DNA from: Flavipsychrobacter sp.
GTDB taxonomy: Bacteria; Bacteroidota; Bacteroidia; Chitinophagales; Chitinophagaceae
Assembly (NCBI GenBank): GCA_017849575.1
Contig: JAFIGV010000019.1
Coordinates: 467,695 to 531,694, forward strand
Direction of reading: 5' to 3'
Length of the DNA: 64,000 nucleotides
Positions 35,479-44,800 of the stretch are shown here, in pieces (within the stretch, counting starts at the first letter, position 1; every line of letters starts with the position of its first letter). The notes beneath the pieces are model-generated. The model had not been told where the DNA came from. It saw only the letters and a program-made list of their open reading frames with translations, and did not search any database. The translations under genes were made by a program, and so were the position numbers.

Positions 35479-36767
35479 CTGCTGAGGTAAAGCTATGGGG
35501 AGAAACAGTAGGTGCGGTATTATGGGATGATGACACTAAAACAGGGGCCTTTGAGTATGCTCCTGAATTTATTGCAAAAGGATTAGCTATATCGCCCCTA
35601 ATGATGCCATTACCTAATATGGGTGAGCACCGGATATTTATTTTTCCCTACCTCAATTTTGAAACTTACCACGGCCTTCCAGGTATGATAGCAGACTCTT
35701 TACCTGACAAGTATGGTACGACACTTATCGATGCCTGGCTAGCCAGAAATGGCCGACCGCCAGGTAGCGTTAATCCGGTAGAAAGACTATGCTATATCGG
35801 TCATCGTGGAATTGGGGCATTGGAGTTCGAACCTGCCAACGCTGATACATTAGAGACCTCTGCACAGATTGAAATAGCTGGCTTAGTTGATATGGCGAAA
35901 CAAATACTGTCAGATAGAGAAGGTTTTGCAACGAAGGTAGAGCCGGGCACAGATGAAGGGTTAGCCGAAATAATTGCAGTGGGCACATCGGCCGGCGGCG
36001 CCCGCGCAAAAGCAATAATCGCCTATAATCCTGATACGAAGGAAGTAAGGTCAGGGCAAGTTTCCGCTCCCGATGGATTCAGCCATTGGCTGATGAAATT
36101 TGACGGCATTGAAAGCGATATACTGGCAACACCTCAGGGATATGGCCGTATCGAATACGCCTACTATAAAATGGCTATCGCAAGCGGTATAGAAATGACG
36201 GAATGCACCTTATATGAGGAAAATGGCAGGGCACACTTTATGACAAAAAGGTTTGACCGAATAGGAGGCAGTGAAAAGGTGCATGTTCAAACCTTATGTG
36301 CCATGGCTCATTACGACTATAAACAGCCAGGCCTCTACAGCTACGAACAAGCATTTCAGGTAATGCGAACGCTTAAATTGCCATACACGGCGGCAGAGCA
36401 ATTATTCAGACGAATGGTATTTAATGTTATGGCAAGAAACTGCGATGACCATACGAAAAATATTTCCTTTCTAATGGATAAGACCGGAGCTTGGTCGCTT
36501 GCTCCTGCCTATGACATGTCACATGCATTCAACCCTGCAAGTCCATGGGTAAATGCGCATAATATTACACTTAACGGAAAGCGCGATGGATTTACAATTG
36601 CGGATTTACAATCTGTAGCTAAGCAAATGAACATTAAAAAGGCAACAGAGATCATCCGGCAGGTCCATGATGTGATACATAGCTGGCGAACTTACGCAGA
36701 GGACTGCGGCGTTAAAGAAAATCATATCACTGAACTTGCCGCAACCCACTTGCTTATTCAACCTTAG
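35472..36767 (+). CDS. hipA: HipA-type serine/threonine kinase toxin
   Basis: A 431-residue protein of the HipA family. The N-terminal couple domain (residues about 1-105, LPGMIADSLPDKYGTTLIDA) is followed by the glycine-rich loop GTSAGGARAKAII and the kinase core. The catalytic loop is NCDDHTKN (Cys324, Asp325, Asp326, His327, Lys329, Asn330), followed by metal-binding LAPAYDM. Family HipA proteins phosphorylate glutamyl-tRNA synthetase or other targets and cause growth arrest. All key residues are present, so it is probably active. It forms a unit with hipB and sits within the inverted-repeat-bounded segment. Confidence 0.94.
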   Translation: MVTAEVKLWGETVGAVLWDDDTKTGAFEYAPEFIAKGLAISPLMMPLPNMGEHRIFIFPYLNFETYHGLPGMIADSLPDKYGTTLIDAWLARNGRPPGSVNPVERLCYIGHRGIGALEFEPANADTLETSAQIEIAGLVDMAKQILSDREGFATKVEPGTDEGLAEIIAVGTSAGGARAKAIIAYNPDTKEVRSGQVSAPDGFSHWLMKFDGIESDILATPQGYGRIEYAYYKMAIASGIEMTECTLYEENGRAHFMTKRFDRIGGSEKVHVQTLCAMAHYDYKQPGLYSYEQAFQVMRTLKLPYTAAEQLFRRMVFNVMARNCDDHTKNISFLMDKTGAWSLAPAYDMSHAFNPASPWVNAHNITLNGKRDGFTIADLQSVAKQMNIKKATEIIRQVHDVIHSWRTYAEDCGVKENHITELAATHLLIQP

Positions 36768-36916
36768 CTCAATGTCCGGTTGTTGCTTATCGCAATGATG
36801 CAATACTGACTCGTTCTGTCTGTCCACATTATCCCTATTTTGTAGGGACAACGTAATAAGTTCTTGAAATCGGATCAAATCGCTTCAATATGACTGGTGC
36901 CCAACAGGTGCTCACG

Positions 36917-36951
36917 TTGTTCGAGATGTTAGCGTAGCGCATCTCGAACAA
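36917..36951. repeat. Palindrome with 12-bp stem
   Basis: TTGTTCGAGATG and CATCTCGAACAA form a perfect 12-bp stem around an 11-base loop (TTAGCGTAGCG). There is no T tract, so it is not a normal terminator; a REP-like intergenic element is more likely. Confidence 0.7.
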
Positions 36952-37163
36952 TGGGATATAGCAGGTTTCTAACCTGTTTTACATCGGCTGCGTCGCTACG
37001 TGCCTGATGAAGATAAATTCCCGACTCCTATATTTTCAATTGCCAGTTACAAACGTGCTACTTAGCAAGACACTAGAGTCCCTAAGCGAACACTCGTGAT
37101 AGAGGATACTCGAGCAAGACGGCAGAATCCAACCACCAGCTCAATTATCTGATTGCTGGTCGC

Positions 37164-37215
37164 AGACCTGCTTTCATTTGGGGTTTAAGTCTGCTGCGCA
37201 AGACTTAAACCAGTG
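37164..37215 (-). repeat. 52-bp inverted repeat, copy B
   Basis: The inverted partner of 33878-33929 (50 of 52 positions), with the same internal 10-bp stem. It marks the right boundary of the 3.3-kb segment that carries the lipoprotein and hipBA genes. Confidence 0.88.
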
Positions 37216-37281
37216 GGTTATTTACACATTTTGTAAATATCTGTCCAAACTTTAATAGTTTAACAGACTCACTTTGTATAT

Positions 37282-37989
37282 ATGCACGAAGAAATAACAA
37301 AGCACACCAAGAAAATCTATGACGAAGCCAGAAGCACGAAACATAGTGTTGGTGAAAAGCTAAGAGAAGTACTCGTCGAGATCTTTATCATCGTTTTTGC
37401 GGTGACCATTTCTATCTGGTTGCATAACTGGAGCGAACATCGGCATCAGCAAAAAGAAGTGAAAGAGTTTCTGTCCGATGTAAAAGAAGATTTGCAGGAA
37501 GATATTGCAAACCTTAAAGCGGCGAGAGACACTATGGTAAAAAATAGTGCTGACTTTCTATTTCTGAAAGACCTTACCCGGCAACAATACGATAGCCTCC
37601 ACGAGCGTCATGCAGATTTACACCTGAACGCCCGAATGGCAACGATCATGATCAATACCGGCGACTATGAAGGCTTTAAGTCGAGTGGAAAAATCGGAAA
37701 CATTGAAGACAAGAAATTAAAATCCGCGATTCTATCTTATTATGAAAAAGTGGCGCCGTCTGTTGCAGATATGGACAAGGCGACCACAGACGAGGCTTTA
37801 AAGATCATAAACTATATTCTGGAAACCGATGAGAACGAAGATTTTTCGAAAAGACTTTTAGGACAAAAATGTAAAGCGAAGGTTGCGCTGTTTGTCAATT
37901 ATCGAATGAAAACGAGCATCGAAATGTGCGATGTAGCGGTGTATTATGCAAATGAAATTCTTAAACAAATAGACCAGCAGGAAGGGTAA
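37282..37989 (+). CDS. Single-pass membrane protein, DUF6090-like
   Basis: A 235-residue protein. A charged N-terminal 25 residues leads to one membrane helix (about residues 29-48, VLVEIFIIVFAVTISIWLHN) and then a helical external domain (KEFLSDVKEDLQEDIANLKA, then MINTGDYEGFKSSGKIGNIE). This architecture is frequent in Bacteroidota proteins annotated DUF6090; recognition is by general pattern. There is no functional context. Confidence 0.65.
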   Translation: MHEEITKHTKKIYDEARSTKHSVGEKLREVLVEIFIIVFAVTISIWLHNWSEHRHQQKEVKEFLSDVKEDLQEDIANLKAARDTMVKNSADFLFLKDLTRQQYDSLHERHADLHLNARMATIMINTGDYEGFKSSGKIGNIEDKKLKSAILSYYEKVAPSVADMDKATTDEALKIINYILETDENEDFSKRLLGQKCKAKVALFVNYRMKTSIEMCDVAVYYANEILKQIDQQEG

Positions 37990-38100
37990 ATAACCCTGAA
38001 TGGGCAGGGGAGCACCTGTTGATTGCCTGGCCTGGTACCAACGATTGCCCTTGTACGGAACCGCCGGAAAGTTAACTCCCAGTTGCTTGTTGTCTTTGTT

Positions 38101-38535
38101 TTACACCGCCGCGTCGGGTACATACTCCACAATCCACTCAATGCCATATTTGTCTCTGAACATGCCAAAATACGAACCCCAGGGGCTGTCCGCTATCGGC
38201 ATTTCAACTTCTCCACCCGCAGAAAGCCCGCAGAAAATGTGATTCGCTTCTTCTTTACTTTCCGCACGAACTGAAATTTTGCTTCTGTTTTCACGCTCAT
38301 TTACCGTTCCTAAAAAGTTGGGTACGTCATTGCCGATCAGCTCGTGGCTCTTACCGATGGGTAAAGCTATATGCATCACTTTATGTTCTTCCTTTTCATC
38401 TATAGGTAGTCCCGCAGAAGCAAGGTCTTTGAAGCGGATAATTTTAGAGAAGCTCCCACCAAAGACAGATTGATAAAAGCCAAAGGCTTCTTCGGCATTG
38501 CCGTTGAAGTTGATATGAGGATGGATCGTTGCCAT
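38101..38535 (-). CDS. VOC-family (PhnB-like) protein
   Basis: A 144-residue protein starting at the ATG at 38535. The PhnB-like opening PHINFNGNAEEAFGFYQSVF, a metal-binding-type HKVMHIALP strand and the C-terminal DSPWGSYFGMFRDKYGIEWI are typical of the glyoxalase/bleomycin-resistance fold (3-demethylubiquinone-type subgroup). The substrate cannot be inferred; a 38577 GTG/ATG-type extension is unlikely. Confidence 0.9.
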   Translation of the reverse strand: MATIHPHINFNGNAEEAFGFYQSVFGGSFSKIIRFKDLASAGLPIDEKEEHKVMHIALPIGKSHELIGNDVPNFLGTVNERENRSKISVRAESKEEANHIFCGLSAGGEVEMPIADSPWGSYFGMFRDKYGIEWIVEYVPDAAV

Positions 38536-38830
38536 ATACTTGATTTTTTCTGCGTCAAATATACCGGTGTCGAACAATATTGATGCGGTAGGAACGCGTC
38601 AAAAAACAGGGCAGTTTCCGTTTCGCCGCACAGGCAGAGCGCTTGGGGGCATCCGGTGCATGAGCCTTGCGCAACAAGAGCTGCCAACATCAGAAGGCTT
38701 TTTAGAGAGGAAGTCTTATCCCTGATCTATCCTTTACAAAAGCAAAGGTTGTGCAATGAGGAGGAGCGTTGTGGGAGAAAGCAGAAATATCGTCATCAGT
38801 GAAGCACATAGCGGGCGGAAGTGTGCTGCC

Positions 38831-39232
38831 TCAGGTAATGCTGAGGATATTTCCGTTTTGCGTAACGGTGTATTGTTTCAGGGCAGAGGGCGGTGGGCCT
38901 GACACCACTTGCCCGTTGATGTTGAACACGCCACCATGACAAGGACAGCGGAAATCGTTGGCGGATGCGCTGTAGTTGACCGAGCAACCTTCGTGGGTAC
39001 ACACGGCGGAGAAAGCCACATAGCCTCCGGCTGTGCGTACAATATTGATGTTGTTTTTGGTGACGTAGCCGCCTACGGAAGACAGTGCGCTATTGGCAGG
39101 ATCGCTGAGATCTACATCAAAATTTGCTGTGGGCGTAACCACATCCTTTTTGCTGCATGCGGCAAAAAATCCGCTCACCACCACGGTGCCGCAAAATGCG
39201 CCGGTGAGTTTCAGGAAATTCTTTCTGTCCAT
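38831..39232 (-). CDS. Rieske [2Fe-2S] lipoprotein
   Basis: A 133-residue exported protein. The N-terminus combines a RKNFLKLTGAFCG twin-like start with a lipobox FFAAC (Cys near residue 26). The cluster-binding motifs are Cys-Thr-His-Glu-Gly-Cys and Cys-Pro-Cys-His-Gly, spaced about 16 residues apart, as in Rieske proteins. It ends shortly after, so it is a minimal one-domain Rieske protein. No cytochrome b or oxidase gene is adjacent; its redox partner is unknown. Confidence 0.9.
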   Translation of the reverse strand: MDRKNFLKLTGAFCGTVVVSGFFAACSKKDVVTPTANFDVDLSDPANSALSSVGGYVTKNNINIVRTAGGYVAFSAVCTHEGCSVNYSASANDFRCPCHGGVFNINGQVVSGPPPSALKQYTVTQNGNILSIT

Positions 39233-39454
39233 TTTGTTTTTCTTTTAAGTGCTGATTAATAAACCATTAGAGCAGACTGCTGCGCTGCTTTGTCCGGATC
39301 AAAAATTCGGAATTACTAGGGGCTCTTGTATTCTAAATCCCGATGAATCCCCGGGTTTTTTGTCTGAAACGGAATATGTGAAGGATAAAGAAAAGCAGGG
39401 TCGTACTTATGTTGTACAGAGGGCTAATGACATCTTAATCCTAACTTGGGCGGA

Positions 39455-40426
39455 ATGATGAATCATAAAGATGAATTGCTTCGGCTGGAAGGGATTTCCA
39501 AAAGGATTGGTGCAACATTCTTGCTTGGGCCGATATCCGTCAGCCAGCGCCGGGGCGAAAAGATAGGCCTTGCCGGAGCCTCGGGTTCGGGAAAAAGCAC
39601 CCTGTTGCAAATCGTTGCCGGACTGCAGCAAGCCGATTCGGGTAGTTTGTATTTTAAGCAAAAGGTAGTCCGTGGGCCAAACTATCAACTAATGCCCGGA
39701 GAGGCGGGCATCGCGTATCTCTCTCAGTATTTTGAGCTCAGAAATCAATACCGTATCGGCGAGCTACTGGATTATGCCAATGCTTTAGATGATCAGCAAG
39801 CCGCTGCACTTTACCGGCTTTGCCGTATCGAACAATTATTAGGCAGAAAAAACAAGCAACTTTCCGGTGGGGAGCAGCAAAGGGTAGCCCTGGCAAGGCT
39901 TTTGGCAACGCAGCCGGAATTGTTGTTGCTCGACGAGCCTTTTTCCAACAGCGACCCGATGCAGAAGGAGCACCTGAAAGTGGTGCTGGCCCAGCTTACG
40001 GAGGCATGGGGCCTTTCTATGATCATGGCTTCACACGACCCTGCAGATCTGCTCTCCTGGGCCGATCGTATTTACCTGCTGCATGAGGGAGTCCTGCTTC
40101 AGCAGGGCGATCCTCACACCGTATATCATCATCCCGTCAACGAGATAGCGGCAGGTTTACTGGGGCCTTATGAGGTGCTTCCCTCCGCCCTCACACAGCG
40201 GGCAGGATGGGTGCTGCCCCAGGCAATAATACGGCCCGAACGCCTGCTTCTTTCCGATCCCAATCGCAGGGGGGTCAACGGCACGATAACGAAGAAAGTT
40301 TTTGCGGGCCCTTTTTCAGTGTACACCGTTCAGACGGAATGGGGTACCGTCCGTTGCCGCACCACCGAAGATCATTATGGCGTGGGAGCGCATGTAGGAC
40401 TTTCCCTCCGGCAAATCCTAACTTAG
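39455..40426 (+). CDS. ABC transporter ATP-binding protein (CysA/FbpC-like)
   Basis: A 323-residue ATPase. Start at ATG 39455 or 39458; a TTG at 39446 adds three residues. Walker A GASGSGKST, signature LSGGEQQRVALARLL, Walker B LLLLDEPFSNSD and switch His in MASHDP are all present. The C-terminal ~90 residues resemble a TOBE domain, as in anion or iron importers. No permease or binding protein is adjacent, so the substrate is unknown. A GNAT gene follows 4 bases later on the same strand. Confidence 0.9.
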   Translation: MMNHKDELLRLEGISKRIGATFLLGPISVSQRRGEKIGLAGASGSGKSTLLQIVAGLQQADSGSLYFKQKVVRGPNYQLMPGEAGIAYLSQYFELRNQYRIGELLDYANALDDQQAAALYRLCRIEQLLGRKNKQLSGGEQQRVALARLLATQPELLLLDEPFSNSDPMQKEHLKVVLAQLTEAWGLSMIMASHDPADLLSWADRIYLLHEGVLLQQGDPHTVYHHPVNEIAAGLLGPYEVLPSALTQRAGWVLPQAIIRPERLLLSDPNRRGVNGTITKKVFAGPFSVYTVQTEWGTVRCRTTEDHYGVGAHVGLSLRQILT

Positions 40427-40430
40427 AGGG

Positions 40431-40937
40431 ATGGCAATGTCTTTGGAAGATAAAGCGGCCTACCAGCTTCGCAAACTTACACTTGATGATGTTCCCGATT
40501 ACCGGCGATTGAGGCTGGAGGCTCTTCGGCTTCACCCTGGCTTTTTTATGCGAAGCTATGAACAGGAATGCACCCTGTCGCCGGAGGACTGGGAACTAAG
40601 AATTACAGACGGTGACCGGTGCACCTTCGGGCTTTTTTTCGAAAAGGAACTTGTGGGCATCACCGCTATCATCGCCGAAGGCGAAAAGGGCTATCTTACC
40701 CAAACTTATCTGCGAGCAGAACATCGGGGCCGGCACCTGTCGCGGTGGTTTTATGAGGCACGCATCGCCTGGGCCCGCGAACGGGGCCTTTCTTTTCTGG
40801 AAGTAGCGCATCGCGCCTCCAATATCGTCTCCGGCGCTGCCAATCAGCACTATGGCTTTTGCTTTTCCTATGCTGTTCCCCAACAGTGGCCAGACGGCGG
40901 AGCCGAGGAAATGCTTTATTACCGGCTTGAGCTTTAG
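40431..40937 (+). CDS. GNAT-family N-acetyltransferase
   Basis: A 168-residue protein. The N-terminal LRKLTLDDVPDYRRLRLEAL and the acetyl-CoA-binding loop region (TYLRAEHRGRHLSRWFYEAR) match the GNAT fold. A later conserved-type NQHYGFCF follows. It starts 4 bases after the ABC ATPase and is probably co-transcribed. The acetyl acceptor is unknown. Confidence 0.88.
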   Translation: MAMSLEDKAAYQLRKLTLDDVPDYRRLRLEALRLHPGFFMRSYEQECTLSPEDWELRITDGDRCTFGLFFEKELVGITAIIAEGEKGYLTQTYLRAEHRGRHLSRWFYEARIAWARERGLSFLEVAHRASNIVSGAANQHYGFCFSYAVPQQWPDGGAEEMLYYRLEL

Positions 40938-41004
40938 TGCCGTAGCAGCGTGGTCATACGGCCTTTGGCACAGACTTTATGATCTATAGTAAACGATATT
41001 TACT

Positions 41005-41376
41005 ATGGAACATAAAGAAGCCCCAAAGAACAGACAAGATCAAAATGCAGATGAGCGGCAAAAAAAGGCTGCCAGTGCAGAACGTATAGATTCCATCATC
41101 AGCAGTCCTACCGATGCCGTGCGATCACGCAGACACACGGACACCTGGAGCAACAATGGCACCAACATATCGTACGAAGGAAATACTGCTCCTGGCGCAG
41201 GTGGCTCTGTGGGCACGGGTAATGCCTCAGGCACCGATGCCGTGGATGCACGCACTACGGTAAACGATGCTTATGAGGCAGCGGCTGCAGGAAATGATGA
41301 CAAGGGAAAGGCTGAGCAGGGACGAGATGAAGACCTTGATCCGGAGCACGAGGAGAATATGAACCCCCAAAAATGA
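41005..41376 (+). CDS. Hydrophilic, probably disordered protein 1
   Basis: A 123-residue protein with no hydrophobic segment, rich in Ala, Asp, Glu, Asn, Gly and Lys. It has a middle Gly/Ser/Ala stretch (GAGGSVGTGNASG) and an acidic C-terminus (EDLDPEHEENMNPQK). It lies 4 bases before a second protein of the same character and shares its stop-start spacing, so the two are an operon. The composition resembles desiccation or osmotic stress hydrophilins (inference only). Confidence 0.7.
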   Translation: MEHKEAPKNRQDQNADERQKKAASAERIDSIISSPTDAVRSRRHTDTWSNNGTNISYEGNTAPGAGGSVGTGNASGTDAVDARTTVNDAYEAAAAGNDDKGKAEQGRDEDLDPEHEENMNPQK

Positions 41377-41380
41377 TACG

Positions 41381-41842
41381 ATGAGCGATAAGAAAAAATT
41401 TGAAGACAATCAACCGGGTATGGACCAAAAGCGGGAGGTTCCCAACAGCGATCTTGAGCATACCCGCGAGGCCGCAGAGTCCGGCAATCAGGGCCGGGCA
41501 TCATACCATCCAGGTTCTACCGTGCAGGGAGGGTCAAACTATGGACAGGGGTCTTACCAGCTTGGCGGAGAGAGTCACCACCAGGGCGAAACACGCAATG
41601 AGGGCGCTACCTATGAGAATGAAAGAGGAAAACTTGCTACAGAAAACGGAACCGGAGAATTCAGCCGCAAGGATGATCCTGCACAAACATCGGTGAAAGG
41701 TAAACTATCCGAAAAACGCGAAGATATTCCTCATGGGCACGGCGCACATGTCAACGAAAAGGAAAGTAATGCACAGGAGGACTATCCCGGCCCCGACGAT
41801 GCGGCGGCACCGCATGAAGAGCCTGAAAAAGATATTATCTAA
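41381..41842 (+). CDS. Hydrophilic, probably disordered protein 2
   Basis: A 153-residue protein again without a hydrophobic core. It has Gly/Ser/Gln/His-rich segments (SNYGQGSYQLGGESHHQGET) and an acidic, Pro-containing C-terminus (YPGPDDAAAPHEEPEKD). It starts 4 bases after protein 1 and ends in a strong bidirectional terminator. Stress-related hydrophilin is a guess from composition. Confidence 0.7.
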   Translation: MSDKKKFEDNQPGMDQKREVPNSDLEHTREAAESGNQGRASYHPGSTVQGGSNYGQGSYQLGGESHHQGETRNEGATYENERGKLATENGTGEFSRKDDPAQTSVKGKLSEKREDIPHGHGAHVNEKESNAQEDYPGPDDAAAPHEEPEKDII

Positions 41843-41878
41843 AAAAAAGCGTTTCCCGATTTGGAAACGCTTTTTTTT
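41841..41878. terminator. Bidirectional terminator
   Basis: A8, GCGTTTCC, loop CGATTT, GGAAACGC, T8. It is symmetric, so it serves both the hydrophilic protein operon from the left and the pyruvate carboxylase gene from the right. Confidence 0.92.
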
Positions 41879-41895
41879 AGGATGGCTTTGCCAGA

Positions 41896-44800
41896 TCAGT
41901 TTAGCTCCAGCACCAGGTCGTTGGTGTTGACCAAGGTGCCCGTAGGTAATTCGATATGCTTGATGGCGCCCTCGAAAGGCGCGGTAATGACAGTTTCCAT
42001 TTTCATAGCTTCGATCACGAACAAAGGCTGATTTTTCTTCACCGCTTCGTTGGCATTCACCAGCAGCTTGGAAAGCATGCCTTGCAAGGGCGCGCCGATA
42101 TGTTTACCATTGGTTTTGTCAACCTTTTTATTTTCTCTTTGCTCCACTTTTATAGAGCGGTCCTGCACTTCGATGGCGCGGGTCTGACCATTGAGCTTAA
42201 AGAATACCGTGCGCTTACCGTGCTCGTCAACGGGGCCTATACTCAGTAGGCGGATGAGCAGGGTTTTTCCGCGGGCTATTTCGATGGTGGTGTCCTGTCC
42301 TTGCTTCATACCGTAGAAAAACAGCGGGGTAGGCACTACGGAAACATCGCCGAATTCTCTCCAGAATTTCAAGCCTTCTTCAAAAACTTTTGGATAGAAT
42401 TTGTAAGAAAGAAAATCGGTAAGACTTAAATCGTCGCCATACTGCTCGCGAAAGGCAGCCATTTCCTGGTCAAAATCAATGGGTGGCGTATGCTTGCCGG
42501 CTCTGTCTGTAATGGGTGTTTTGTCTTTGAGCACTATTTGTTGCAGCTCTTTGGGGAAGCCACCTTCGGGTTGTCCGATTTCTCCCATGAAAAACTGCTG
42601 CACGGATTCAGGAAAGGAAATGTTCATTCCTTTTTTGTACACATCATCGGGTGTAAGGTCGTTGGCTACCATAAACTGCGCCATATCGCCCACCACCTTG
42701 GAGCTAGGTGTCACTTTTACGATGTCGCCAAACATCTGGTTCACGGTGGCATACATTTCTTTGATCTGTTCGAATTTGTCACCCAGACCCAGCGCTATAG
42801 CCTGCGGCTTAAGATTTGAGTATTGCCCGCCGGGAATTTCGTGTTGAAAAACATCGGCGGCACTGGCTTTCAGGCCCGATTCAAACGGATAGTAGTATTC
42901 CCTCACCGCACCCCAGTAATCTGAGAATTGATTGAGCGATTTTATATCATAAGGTTGTTCACGGTCATGGAATTTCATCATCTCCACCACCGCATTGAAG
43001 TTGGGCTGAGAGGTAAGTCCGGAAAGTGAACCAATGGCGCAATCCACCACATCGACACCCGCGTCAATAGCCATCAGGTAGCTGGCAGGCTGCAGAGAAG
43101 AGGTATCATGTGTATGCAGATGAATAGGGATATTCACTGCATCTTTTAATGCACCTACCAATTCCTTTGCCGCATAAGGTTTCAGCAATCCGCTCATGTC
43201 TTTGATGGCCAGGATGTGCGCTCCCGCATTTTCAAGATCTTTTGCCAGCCGCACATAATAATCCAGTGTGTATTTGCTCCTTTTGGGGTCCATTATATCG
43301 CCGGTGTAGCACAGGGCAGCTTCTGCAATGCCTTGTGTACGCTTCCGCACCATTTCGATACAGGGAGCGACATTTTCCATCCAGTTGAGCGAGTCAAAAA
43401 TCCGGAAGATGTCAATACCTTTTTCCCAGGATTGTTCTACAAATTTTTCAATAAGATTATCAGGGTAAGCGGCATAGCCTACTCCGTTCATCCCCCGTAT
43501 CAACATTTGCAGCAGGATGTTGGGCACTGCTTTCCGTATCATCTCCAGCCGTTTCCATGGGTCTTCTTTCAGGAAGCGTATACATACATCGAAAGTGGCG
43601 CCGCCCCATACTTCCATGCTGAACGTTTGAGGGTGATGCCGGGCAAAACTCTCTGCAGCACGCAGCATATCATGGGTGCGCATTCTGGTAGCGAGAAGCG
43701 ATTGGTGCGCATCGCGGAGGGTGGTGTCAGTATATTGAATCTTATGCTCGTTCTTCAGCCATTGCGCAAATTGGTCGGGTCCTAACTCCGTAAGCAGGTC
43801 TTTTGTGCCTTTTGGAAAAGGAGTATTATGATCGTAGTGGGGTACAATGGGTTTTTCAAATGTCTTCGTGCTGTCTTTCACCTTCACGTCGGGGTTTCCG
43901 TTTACCGTCACGTCTGCCAGGAATTTCAGCATCTTGGTGCCCCTGTCCTGCCGTTCTGAAAAATTAAACAGTTCGGGATGATCCTGAATGAAACTCACGG
44001 TGGCACTACCCGAAATAAAATCCGGGTGGGTGATAAGATTTTCAAGAAACTGGATGTTGTTCTTTACACCACGGATACGGAATTCTTTCAACGCCCGATG
44101 CATTTTCTGTACGCTTTCTTCGAGCGATTTTCCTTGTGTGCTCACCTTTACGAGCATCGAATCGAAGAAGGGACTGATCTTCATGCCCGGATAGGTGCTT
44201 CCCTCATCGAGCCGCACACCAAAGCCGGTTGCGTTTCTGTAGGTGATCAGCGTACCATAATCGGGTTTGAAATTATTGGCAGGATCTTCCGTCGTGATAC
44301 GGCATTGCATGGCTACACCGTGCATTGTTATCTGGTCCTGGCTACCCATTCCTATTTCAGGATCGGAAAGCTTATAGCCCGAGGCAATGTACAACTGCGT
44401 TTTGATCAGGTCGGTGCCGGTTACCATTTCGGTAACGGTGTGCTCTACCTGAATACGCGGATTTACTTCTATGAAATAGATCTGCTCGTCCTTGTCCACC
44501 AGAAACTCAACCGTTCCGAGGTTGTTATACTGCACAGATGAGGCAATGCTGATGGCATAGCTGTACAGCTTTTCCCGGGTTTTTGCCTGCAGGGTGACGG
44601 ATGGTGCAATCTCTACCACCTTCTGAAAACGGCGCTGCACGGAGCAATCGCGCTCAAAAAGATGAACGATATTCCCATGCCGGTCCGCAGCGATCTGTAC
44701 TTCTATATGTTTGGGATTTTCTACGAATTTTTCGAGGAAAACCGTGTCGTCGCCAAAAGCATTTTTAGCTTCGCTACGAGCCTCGTGAAAGGCTTTCTTC

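Larger units (their letters stand above)
36768..37281. other. 514-base gap rich in palindromes
   Basis: No gene is visible. It contains a 12-bp-stem palindrome at 36917-36951, a small hairpin CAGGTT-TCT-AACCTG at 36962-36976, and inverted-repeat copy B at 37164-37215. This looks like accumulated intergenic repeat elements at the end of the island. Confidence 0.5.

Noticed and set aside
33878..37215. A complete insertion sequence or composite transposon around hipBA
   Set aside because: No transposase, resolvase or integrase is encoded, and no target-site duplication could be recognised next to the two repeats.
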